Assembly (NCBI GenBank): GCA_937995745.1
Contig: CALKIU010000066.1
Span: 1-28,460 of the forward strand
Length of the DNA stretch: 28,460 nucleotides
Source of the DNA: an uncultured Bacillaceae bacterium
Lineage (GTDB): Bacteria; Bacillota; Bacilli; Bacillales; Cytobacillaceae
Direction: 5' to 3'
Each line of letters begins with the position of its first letter. The stretch's first letter is position 1. This document shows positions 22,775-28,460 of the stretch, piece after piece. Below the pieces are notes generated by a model, which made no database searches, was not told the DNA's origin, and saw only the letters and a list, made by a program, of their open reading frames with translations. Position numbers and translations under genes: made by a program.

Positions 22775-22803
22775 AATGTATGAGAAAGGCTTTCAAATGA
22801 TGA
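22775..22803 (-). promoter_or_regulatory. SigE-type promoter of spoVR
   Basis: On the minus strand TCATCATT (22803-22796), a 13-base spacer and CATACATT (22782-22775) match the mother-cell SigE consensus (KMATAHTT, CATACANT) with one mismatch. B. subtilis spoVR is a known SigE gene. Confidence 0.7.
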
Positions 22804-22817
22804 ATTTGTGAAAAAAC

Positions 22818-22849
22818 AAAAAAAAGGCCGTTTTATACACAGCCTCTTT
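22818..22849 (-). terminator. Weak terminator of the glutaredoxin-like gene
   Basis: On the minus strand AGAGGC pairs with GCCTTT (one G-T pair) around a 13-base loop, followed by a run of eight T including the stem bases. The stem is short. Confidence 0.45.
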
Positions 22850-22925
22850 TTTGAACAACTATTTCTTTTTTCTCTCACACCAGCATGTGGAGCCCAAGCT
22901 CCGGGACGGCAAAGCGGATTTTTGC

Positions 22926-23156
22926 TTATCTTAAAGCTGCCATGATGCGTCCCGGATCAAAACCGATTACCCACTGCCCGTTCACTTCCGTTTGCGGTAC
23001 TCCCATTTGCCCCGTTTGGGACATGACATAGTACATCTGCTCAGGATTTTCCTGCACATTTACCTCCTTAAACGGAATGTTATGTTCTCTCAGGAAGTTC
23101 ATCAACATGGCGCAATAAGGGCAAGTGCTTGTCGTATACACAGTTACTGAATTCAT
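22926..23156 (-). CDS. Glutaredoxin/NrdH-like thiol protein (76 aa)
   Basis: A small thioredoxin-fold oxidoreductase. The redox site is C12-P-Y-C15 in VYTTSTCPYCAMLMNFL, the glutaredoxin-type sequence. The cis-Pro motif GVPQTEVNGQWVIGFDP lies at 52-68 and includes the TxV strand and the G-FD turn. Length (76) fits NrdH and short glutaredoxins. The ATG follows GAGAGGAT. The promoter region carries a CsoR-type G-tract operator (23184-23201) between candidate -35 and -10 elements, so it may be induced by copper or reactive sulfur species rather than tied to ribonucleotide reductase; no nrd genes are nearby. In bacilli glutathione is absent, so bacillithiol or thioredoxin reductase would be the partner. 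The substrate is unknown. Confidence 0.88.
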   Translation of the reverse strand: MNSVTVYTTSTCPYCAMLMNFLREHNIPFKEVNVQENPEQMYYVMSQTGQMGVPQTEVNGQWVIGFDPGRIMAALR

Positions 23157-23183
23157 TCATATCCTCTCCCCGTACATATTTTA

Positions 23184-23201
23184 TATACCTCTAGGGGTAT
23201 A
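23184..23201 (-). promoter_or_regulatory. CsoR-type operator before the glutaredoxin-like gene
   Basis: On the minus strand TATACCCCTAGAGGTATA is a near-perfect 18-base palindrome (one base pair asymmetric) with the flanking TA-CC..GG-TA form used by CsoR/CstR repressors. It lies between a weak -35 (TTCATA) and a TATAAA -10, where a bound repressor would block transcription. Confidence 0.6.
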
Positions 23202-23468
23202 ATATGAAATAAATATATATGACGTCAACAAATTTGCTTCGGTGTTGACCATGATTTTTTGAAAAAGCGTTCCCGACAAAAAGTTTTTCCCTTGTTAACG
23301 ATAACTGGCGTCCGCCCGAACCGCCGTTTACAATGGCACCCCCTTGTTGCGGTCGCCCGTCCATCCTCACAGCGGCGAAAGGATGAAAGGTACGGCGGTG
23401 CCGTCGGTCTTGCATCTGTTAAAAATTCCTTATTCCTCTTCCGAAGGACAAAAGTCTTTGGTGAAAAA
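23202..23468. other. Gene-free interval between the operator and the DUF3889 terminator
   Basis: Frames on both strands here have atypical, Arg- and Pro-rich composition and no SD. A short hairpin (ACGGC-GGT-GCCGT) occurs near 23391-23403. Nothing else stands out. Confidence 0.4.
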
Positions 23469-23508
23469 CAAAAAGACGGGGCGAAACCGGCTTCTCCCCC
23501 GGCCCTGT
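23469..23508 (-). terminator. Terminator of the M14/DUF3889 operon
   Basis: On the minus strand ACAGGG pairs with CCCCGT (one G-T pair) and inner CCGG pairs with CCGG, followed by a T-rich stretch (A run at 23468-23474 on the plus strand). It starts directly after the stop at 23510. Confidence 0.6.
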
Positions 23509-23509
23509 T

Positions 23510-23830
23510 TTACTGCCGCTTTTCTTCAAGAAGAATGGAAAGGTGGTTGCTATTTTTCTCATCGTGGAGCACTCTCACATGAACAAACATTTGTTGATGG
23601 CTTTGTTGCACCTCAAACCTGAACGTGTCGACCACTTTCGTCCCATCGAGATTTCTGCGCCCCAAATATTGATATTCAATGTCCTTGCCCGGATATTGTT
23701 CTTTGACCATCGTCAAAGCAATCCGGCCATATTTTTGATAATCCGGCTCATTATCTGCAAGGACTGCCGGTACGCTGAAATAAATAAACATTAGAACAAT
23801 CCCAAATGCGGAGAAAAATTTTTTTCTCAT
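23510..23830 (-). CDS. Secreted DUF3889 protein (106 aa)
   Basis: The ATG at 23830 follows GGAGGAGAACA and overlaps the stop of the M14 gene (ATGA); a longer frame to 23914 lies within that gene and was not used. A signal peptide (RKKFFSAFGIVLMFIYFSV) ends at the likely site VLA-DN after residue 25. The mature domain, about 80 residues, carries DYQKYGRIALTMVKEQYPGK, EYQYLGRRNLDGTKVVDTF and a FVHVRV strand before SILLEE, which fit DUF3889 as I know it. There are no Cys and no catalytic pattern. Its role is unknown; a shared fold with small inhibitor-like or wall-associated proteins is possible. Coupling to the peptidase suggests a modulator or partner outside the membrane. Confidence 0.8.
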   Translation of the reverse strand: MRKKFFSAFGIVLMFIYFSVPAVLADNEPDYQKYGRIALTMVKEQYPGKDIEYQYLGRRNLDGTKVVDTFRFEVQQSHQQMFVHVRVLHDEKNSNHLSILLEEKRQ

Positions 23831-24885
23831 TGTTCTCCTCCGTTTCCGTGCTCCATTCCGTCTCCTTGTGCCGCCAATTTCTTTGCTTCTTCCGCAAGAA
23901 AGACGCCAACCCACTTATTCCGTTCCCACTCTTCTTCAAATGCCGATAGCGGGGGAGATGTTTCGACGACGGACGGGCAAATTTCAATCGTAAATCCCGG
24001 CCTGTTGAACGTGGTGATAAACCAGTCTGTATACCCTCCTCCGACCGCGTGCGGGGGCGGCGTGCTTAATTCATAACCGGTCAATGAGGAAAGTTTCCAG
24101 GCGATGTTTTTATCCCGCTTTTCATGTTTGTTCTTATATTTCCAATAAATCTCCCTTCCCGACGAATGGTAAGCGACGGCAATCAAAGGATCCACTTCAT
24201 AAGTGAAATGAACAAGGGCCTGTACTTCGGGCGCCTCAAGAGGCTTTGTTCCCTTGTAAAATTGATATAACGGTTGGGAAGGCTCCGAGGGAAGTTCAGC
24301 CCATCCCGCCGGATACTGGCGGTTTAAATCTATCCCCTGTCCGTTCGCTTTCCAGCGCAAGAAATTGTTGCTTCCTTCATTCAAAAGGAACAAATAAAAT
24401 TTCATCGACAAAGGAATATCTTCGGTCCTGTTTTGTTGAATGGCGACACCGTCGGGATTAATCATCGGAACAAACCAAATGGACACTTCGTCAAATATGC
24501 CGGAAGAAAAGGGCCCCAATCGGCTGTTTTCCGCGCGGGCTTCGGCATACGTTTCCAGCATCTTCATGATAAGGGAAGCGGTCAGCCATTCCCTCCCGTG
24601 ATGGGCACCGACGATCAAAATATGCTTTTTTCCCTTTCCGAGCTTAACGGCCAAAAGATCTTTGCCGTAAAAGGACGTTCCGATCTTTCTTACTTGGAGC
24701 ATATCTTTGTAGCGCTCTTTTAATAGCGAGATGTCATCACGCATGATTTCGTATGTATACACTTCTTTCGGATTGACAACATTCTCTTTCCCGACAGCCG
24801 GTCCCGGAAAAATGAAAAACAAAAAAAGGAAGCACTTCACCACGACAAATAAGCATCGGTCTCGTGTAATGAACTTTTTATTCAT
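23827..24885 (-). CDS. Secreted M14 zinc carboxypeptidase-like protein (352 aa)
   Basis: A metallopeptidase of family M14 with an N-terminal signal or anchor (CLFVVVKCFLFLFFIFPG, about 11-28). Zinc ligands and catalytic residues are complete: H96 and E99 in HHGRE, N188-R189 in GIDLNRQYP for the substrate carboxylate, H240 in VAYHSSG, and E301 in FTIEICP. This layout fits the MpaA/ENP1 group, which cleaves gamma-D-glutamyl-diamino acid bonds in peptidoglycan, but there is no LysM wall-binding domain, so a role near the membrane or in spores is plausible. The start is uncertain: no strong SD precedes the ATG at 24885. The last codons overlap the DUF3889 gene by four bases. Substrate preference cannot be settled here. 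Confidence 0.88.
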   Translation of the reverse strand: MNKKFITRDRCLFVVVKCFLFLFFIFPGPAVGKENVVNPKEVYTYEIMRDDISLLKERYKDMLQVRKIGTSFYGKDLLAVKLGKGKKHILIVGAHHGREWLTASLIMKMLETYAEARAENSRLGPFSSGIFDEVSIWFVPMINPDGVAIQQNRTEDIPLSMKFYLFLLNEGSNNFLRWKANGQGIDLNRQYPAGWAELPSEPSQPLYQFYKGTKPLEAPEVQALVHFTYEVDPLIAVAYHSSGREIYWKYKNKHEKRDKNIAWKLSSLTGYELSTPPPHAVGGGYTDWFITTFNRPGFTIEICPSVVETSPPLSAFEEEWERNKWVGVFLAEEAKKLAAQGDGMEHGNGGEQ

Positions 24886-25078
24886 GGTATATCCCGTACA
24901 AGAAAATTCATTCTAAAACTCATTCACGTCCGCATTTTGTTCAGACTGGGCGATTTTACGTTAATATTTGCCGATTTGGAGCAAAATATACATCCTTTCT
25001 TGTTTTGAAGCTTTTTGCATGTGAAATGACAACATTTACTTCGAGAATTTCGCAGGCTGCGGCACAAACTAAAGACAA

Positions 25079-25093
25079 CTCCTTGCAAAGGAG
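25079..25093 (+). promoter_or_regulatory. SD-sequestering hairpin before yhdB
   Basis: CTCCTT (25079-25084) can pair with AAGGAG (25088-25093) around a 3-base loop. The pairing covers the first part of the yhdB SD (AAAGGAGGAG). Its stability is modest and part of the SD remains free, so it may only tune translation. Confidence 0.35.
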
Positions 25094-25098
25094 GAGAG

Positions 25099-25353
25099 AT
25101 GTTGGACCTGCTTGATTATGACAGGGCGCTGTATTACACGCACCGTTCGCAATGGGACAATTTGCTGATTTTGATGGTCCGGACAAAGGACCATTTTCTT
25201 TCCAAAAAGATTGAACATTTTCTTCACGCCTATAATTTTGAAACAGATTATTCCGTGATCGAAAAACATTTATATTCTTTGTTGCGATACATCGACCATG
25301 CCAATTCCTGCATAAAGCAAAACCTCCGGGTAAAAGAAGAAACTTTCAGTTGA
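25099..25353 (+). CDS. yhdB: YhdB-like small protein (84 aa)
   Basis: The ATG follows AAAGGAGGAG. The protein is helical and aromatic-rich: DLLDYDRALYYTHRSQWDNL, LILMVRTKDHFLSKKIEHFL, HAYNFETDYSVIEKHL. These blocks match the YhdB-like family (B. subtilis YhdB), which has no known role. There is no signal peptide or membrane segment, so it is cytosolic. In B. subtilis yhdB lies near spoVR, and spoVR lies 2.4 kb away here, which supports the call. It ends before a strong bidirectional terminator and runs convergent to pgcA. The SD is partly folded in a hairpin. Confidence 0.75.
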   Translation: MLDLLDYDRALYYTHRSQWDNLLILMVRTKDHFLSKKIEHFLHAYNFETDYSVIEKHLYSLLRYIDHANSCIKQNLRVKEETFS

Positions 25354-25394
25354 CAGATGTTTGCCGCTAAAGCACAGCCTTAACATGAATTCCA

Positions 25395-25434
25395 CCAAAA
25401 AACACGGTTTCCCAATGGAAACCGTGTTTTACAA
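25395..25434. terminator. Bidirectional terminator between yhdB and pgcA
   Basis: AAAACACGGTTTCC (25399-25412) and GGAAACCGTGTTTT (25417-25430) form a perfect 14-bp stem with a 4-base loop. T runs lie on both strands, serving both convergent genes. Confidence 0.95.
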
Positions 25435-25441
25435 AAATGGA

Positions 25442-27178
25442 TTAATTTTTGTTCATTCTTAGATCCACGTCATTCATAAAGGCTTTCTCAAGCGCCGCCA
25501 GTCTCTCCCTGCTGTCTTCCAGACTGTTCCCTTTCACGCCGAAATAAAACTTGATTTTCGGCTCCGTGCCCGAAGGCCTCAGACATACCCAAGAGCCGTC
25601 GTCAAAATAATATTTAATCACATTCGATTTCGGCAGTTGTATGGTTTCCTCTTTGTTTCCATTTCCCGTAATGGTTCTTTTGCCTTGCAAATAATCTTCC
25701 CGTATGACGACGGACAAATCAAGCAGGCGTTCAAGGGGAACTTTTCTGTAAGAGGATAAAATCGCCTGTATTTTTTCCGCACCCTCAAGCCCTTTTAATG
25801 TAAGAGAGCGGAGGCCTTCAAGGAAATAGCCGTATTCGTCAAACAACTTCAACAATGCGTCATATAGAGACATTCCCTGTTCTTTGTAGTAAGCGCACAT
25901 TTCAGCCGCCAGCACTGCCGCTTGTACGGCATCTTTATCCCTTGCAAAGTCCCCGATTAAATAACCGTAGCTCTCTTCATAGCCAAAAAGAAATTGATAT
26001 TTTCCCGAAGTATGATATTCCTGAATTTTTTCCGCGATAAATTTAAATCCGGTCAACACTTCCACCGTTTCGACACCGAACGAAGAGGCAATTTCTTTTC
26101 CGAGATCAGATGTGACGATCGTTTTCAGCATCACGCCGTTTTGGGGAAGCGTCCCTTTTTTTTGTTTTTGGCTCAACAGATAATGGAGCAACAGGGCGCC
26201 GGTTTGATTTCCTGTCAATACTTGATATTCGCCGCGTTCATTTTTCACAGCAATTCCGAGACGATCCGCATCCGGGTCGGTGCCAATCAACAAATCGGCA
26301 TCCACATCCCTGCCGTAGCGGATGGCCAGTTCAAATGCGGCGTGCTCCTCCGGATTGGGGCTTTTCACCGTGGAAAAATCCGGATCCGGCTGTTCCTGTT
26401 CCTTAACCACATAAACGTTTTTATACTGTAAAGCTTCCAAGCCCTTCCTGACAAACTTATTTGCCGTACCATGCAAAGGAGTAAACACAATTTTTATATC
26501 GTCTTTATTTTTTAAATCCCGGTTTTCGGAAATAGTTACCAATTTTTGCAAATAAGCTTCGTCCACTTCCTCTCCGATGATTTGAATGAGTCCTTTATTC
26601 TTCAATTCCTCTTCCGGGCAAACTTCGATGGAAAGTTCACTTTCTGTTTGGCTGACTTTTTCAATTACTTTGTCTGCTTCCTCAGGAACTAATTGTCCTC
26701 CGTCCGGACCGTAAACTTTATATCCGTTATATTCAGGAGGATTATGGCTCGCTGTAATTACAATGCCGGAAAAAGCGTTTAAATGGCGGACGGCGAAAGA
26801 AAGGACCGGCGTGGGCCGCAAATCTTCAAAAACATACGTTTGAATTCCCCTCGTGGCAAGAGTTTTCGCCGCTTCCATGGCAAACTCGCGCGATTTGTGG
26901 CGGCAATCATAAGCAATGACCACACCCCTCTTCATCGCCTCTTTGCCGGCATCTTTTATGTAAGCGGCCAATCCGCTCGAAGCTTTCCTCACCGTATAAA
27001 TATTCATGCGATTCGTGCCGGGGCCGATTTCTCCCCGCATGCCACCCGTCCCAAATTCCAGATCCTTGTGGAAAGCATCCTCCAATTCTTTGTCGGTAAG
27101 AGCCTGCAATTGTGATTTCAAATCGGCATCCAGCCCTGCAAAATTTAGCCATGCTTCGGCTTTTTGTTTCCAGTTCAA
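25442..27178 (-). CDS. pgcA: Alpha-phosphoglucomutase PgcA (578 aa)
   Basis: This cytosolic enzyme interconverts glucose 1- and 6-phosphate, feeding UDP-glucose for teichoic acid and glycolipid synthesis. The TTG start lies 5-6 bases after GGGAGGGG. Active-site motifs are complete: the phosphoserine loop TASHNPPEYNGYK with Ser144, the Mg2+ loop DPDADR at 301-306, the sugar-specificity loop FLFGYEESYGYL (near 395-406), and the phosphate-binding RPSGTEPKIKFY near the C-terminus. The N-terminal FGTGGMRGEIGPGTNRMN is also typical. Length and motifs match B. subtilis PgcA (YhxB) rather than GlmM (about 450). Regulation is not visible; it faces yhdB across a shared terminator. Confidence 0.96.
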   Translation of the reverse strand: MNWKQKAEAWLNFAGLDADLKSQLQALTDKELEDAFHKDLEFGTGGMRGEIGPGTNRMNIYTVRKASSGLAAYIKDAGKEAMKRGVVIAYDCRHKSREFAMEAAKTLATRGIQTYVFEDLRPTPVLSFAVRHLNAFSGIVITASHNPPEYNGYKVYGPDGGQLVPEEADKVIEKVSQTESELSIEVCPEEELKNKGLIQIIGEEVDEAYLQKLVTISENRDLKNKDDIKIVFTPLHGTANKFVRKGLEALQYKNVYVVKEQEQPDPDFSTVKSPNPEEHAAFELAIRYGRDVDADLLIGTDPDADRLGIAVKNERGEYQVLTGNQTGALLLHYLLSQKQKKGTLPQNGVMLKTIVTSDLGKEIASSFGVETVEVLTGFKFIAEKIQEYHTSGKYQFLFGYEESYGYLIGDFARDKDAVQAAVLAAEMCAYYKEQGMSLYDALLKLFDEYGYFLEGLRSLTLKGLEGAEKIQAILSSYRKVPLERLLDLSVVIREDYLQGKRTITGNGNKEETIQLPKSNVIKYYFDDGSWVCLRPSGTEPKIKFYFGVKGNSLEDSRERLAALEKAFMNDVDLRMNKN

Positions 27179-27421
27179 CTAAACCCCTCCCACTAACGAT
27201 AAACAATCTGCTTTCAAAGAGCGCAGAAATTATTTCCAGTTCTATTATAGCTTAGATCCTGCTGATTTTTTCAAACTATCGACTCATGAATATCATTGCA
27301 AAAAAAAAAGACAGAGCCTACAATGAAAACGGAGAGGAAATTGACACAGGATTTTCCATCCTTTTCTGTCAAGAAACTCTCTCTTCCAAATTAAAGCTAA
27401 CAAAAGAGAAGGGGAAAATCA

Positions 27422-27862
27422 ATGCTGAGAAAAAGAGATATTCGAGACCCGCTGCTTTTTATCGCATGGATGATATCCGCGGTTGCCCTTTTTGGAAGCT
27501 TGTTTTTTTCCGAAGTTCTCAACTACGAACCGTGCACGTTATGCTGGTATGAAAGAATGGCCATGTATCCTTTATTTATTTTGCTGGGGATCGCTGTCAT
27601 CCGCAAAGATTATTCCATCAGCATTTATTCCATAGTTTTTTCCATCATCGGCGCCGCCCTTTCACTATACCATTACGGAATCCAAAAGCTTCCCGCTTTG
27701 GCCGATTTTTCAATCTCTTGCGGCCGGACATCTTGCACGGAAGAATATATTAATTTATTCGGATTTGTCACCATTCCGCTGCTCTCTTTTATCGCTTTTC
27801 TGTTCATCTTGGTTTTTAGCGCAATCATTTGGAAGAAAAACAAGGAGGTCCGCTGGTTTTGA
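27422..27862 (+). CDS. bdbC: BdbC/DsbB-family thiol:disulfide oxidoreductase (146 aa)
   Basis: A quinone-linked membrane enzyme that reoxidises extracytoplasmic disulfide-forming partners. The ATG follows AGAAGGGGAAAA. Four membrane helices are visible: 10-30, 46-60, 66-84 and 114-136. The first extracytoplasmic loop holds C38-TL-C41 in EPCTLCWYERM, and the second holds C100 and C105 in SCGRTSCTEEY, the two redox pairs of DsbB/BdbC. Length fits B. subtilis BdbC and BdbB (about 140-148). The stop overlaps the start of the thioredoxin-like gene as TTGA, so the two are translationally coupled. It could equally be called BdbB; sequence alone does not separate the paralogues. Confidence 0.9.
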   Translation: MLRKRDIRDPLLFIAWMISAVALFGSLFFSEVLNYEPCTLCWYERMAMYPLFILLGIAVIRKDYSISIYSIVFSIIGAALSLYHYGIQKLPALADFSISCGRTSCTEEYINLFGFVTIPLLSFIAFLFILVFSAIIWKKNKEVRWF

Positions 27863-28374
27863 AAAAAGTTCTTGCCTTCCTCGCTTTCTTACTGACGGTA
27901 TTCATCGTTTTGGCCTATATTGTCAATTTGCAAGACGACAAGCCGAACGGCATCAGCAATGAAAATCAACAGGCGGACACGACAGGGCAGGTGGAGGCCC
28001 CGCCAAATCCGTATCAGAAAGAGACGCTGCATCCGGAAACCATTAAACAACTGGACGACCCTCATTATCAAAACATCATCCTGCCGGAAACGTTGGCCAA
28101 ATGGCTGGAAGAGGAAGAAGATGTCACCGTCTATTTCTACAGTCCCACTTGTCCTCACTGCCGGGAAGTAACCCCTGTATTAATGGAAGTAGCCGAGGAA
28201 CTGAATAAAAAAATTTATCAATTTAACTTGCTGGAATTTGAAGATGGATGGGATGACTATCATCTGGAAAGAATCCCTGCTCTCGTTCAATACAAAAAGG
28301 GCAAAGAAACCGCACGCCTTATTGGGTCACAAAGCAAAGACACTTACAAAGAATGGCTGTTAAATAATTCTTAA
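27859..28374 (+). CDS. Membrane-anchored thioredoxin-like protein with CPHC site (171 aa)
   Basis: The TTG start at 27859 lies 9 bases after AAGGAGGT and overlaps the bdbC stop; a frame start at 27829 would lie inside bdbC. An N-terminal membrane helix (VLAFLAFLLTVFIVLAYIV) at 4-22 is followed by a polar linker rich in Gln and Pro, then the thioredoxin fold: TVYFYSPTCPHCREVTPVL with C98-P-H-C101, and cis-Pro140 in ERIPALVQY. CPHC is the DsbA active-site sequence and favours oxidation of substrates. The fold lacks a DsbA helical insert, so it resembles BdbA rather than BdbD. With BdbC as its reoxidase it forms a minimal disulfide-forming pair outside the membrane. Targets are unknown. Confidence 0.88.
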   Translation: MKKVLAFLAFLLTVFIVLAYIVNLQDDKPNGISNENQQADTTGQVEAPPNPYQKETLHPETIKQLDDPHYQNIILPETLAKWLEEEEDVTVYFYSPTCPHCREVTPVLMEVAEELNKKIYQFNLLEFEDGWDDYHLERIPALVQYKKGKETARLIGSQSKDTYKEWLLNNS

Positions 28375-28380
28375 CCATGC

Positions 28381-28415
28381 GACGTCCTCTGAAAGCAATT
28401 TTGGAGGACGTTTTC
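28381..28415 (+). terminator. Terminator of the bdbC operon
   Basis: ACGTCCTC (28382-28389) and GAGGACGT (28404-28411) form an 8-bp stem with a 14-base loop and a short T run. It lies seven bases after the stop codon. The rest of the window (28416-28460) shows no gene. Confidence 0.75.
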
Positions 28416-28460
28416 ATCTGCCGGCCTTTTTGATGCCTATTTTTCTATTTAGTAAAAAAG

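Noticed and set aside
23259..23582. Plus-strand frame between the glutaredoxin-like and DUF3889 genes
   Set aside because: Overlaps the DUF3889 gene and its terminator antisense; Arg/Pro-rich composition, no SD.

Overview
The window reads as chromosome of a low-to-mid GC, endospore-forming member of the Bacillaceae. The signs are an alpha/beta-type small acid-soluble spore protein (SASP) gene with a SigG-like promoter, spoVR with a SigE-like promoter, a YheC/YheD coat protein, TTG and GTG starts behind strong AGGAGG-type Shine-Dalgarno (SD) sequences, and intrinsic terminators after most genes. Gene content matches the Bacillus subtilis yhaR/hemZ/yhaX/yheA/yheB/yheD/ssp neighbourhood and the spoVR/yhdB/pgcA neighbourhood, rearranged. 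I see no prophage, insertion sequence, CRISPR array or plasmid function. Similarity calls come from remembered family sequences, not from a search.

Layout. 1-0.9 kb: two small genes (one unknown, one YhzD). 0.9-4.5 kb, minus strand: an enoyl-CoA hydratase/isomerase-like protein (YhaR type), an acyl-CoA synthetase and a DUF4213/DUF364 protein. 4.5-5.26 kb: about 800 bases without a convincing gene. 5.26-9.58 kb, minus: HemZ, HAD phosphatase YhaX, YheA and DUF445 protein YheB, mostly each with its own terminator. 9.85-11.2 kb, plus: ATP-grasp coat protein YheD. 11.5-12.2 kb, minus: a CsoR/CstR-family repressor and a small zinc-ribbon protein. 12.3-12.8 kb, plus: the SASP gene, whose leader folds into a tRNA-like element. 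12.9-15.4 kb, minus: a Fur-controlled ferrous iron operon feoA-feoB-Cys-rich partner. 15.6-18.3 kb, plus: a GNAT acetyltransferase and a CNNM/CorC-type transporter with a roughly 300-base structured leader. 18.4-19.05 kb: a secreted two-repeat protein of unknown role. 19.4-19.98 kb, minus: five tRNAs (Thr, Met, Ser, His, Ile) from one promoter. 20.2-21.3 kb, minus: a TerC-family protein under a yybP-ykoY manganese riboswitch. 21.3-24.9 kb, minus: SpoVR, a glutaredoxin-like protein behind a CsoR-type operator, and an M14 carboxypeptidase coupled to a DUF3889 protein. 25.1-28.4 kb: YhdB, phosphoglucomutase PgcA, and a translationally coupled BdbC plus CPHC-thioredoxin pair.

Themes. Metal and thiol homeostasis recurs: Fe(II) uptake under Fur, a Mn-responsive TerC protein, a Mg/Co-type CorC protein, a CstR-like thiol repressor, a CsoR-type operator before a glutaredoxin, and a membrane disulfide-forming pair. 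Sporulation is the second theme.

The most unusual observation is the 65-nt tRNA-like fold in the SASP mRNA leader: a 7-bp acceptor-like stem, a 5-bp T arm with a near-canonical T loop, and an encoded ACCA end. Second is the leader of the CorC-type gene, with two tiny upstream ORFs, a pseudoknot-capable pairing and a hairpin between a perfect SD and the real start.
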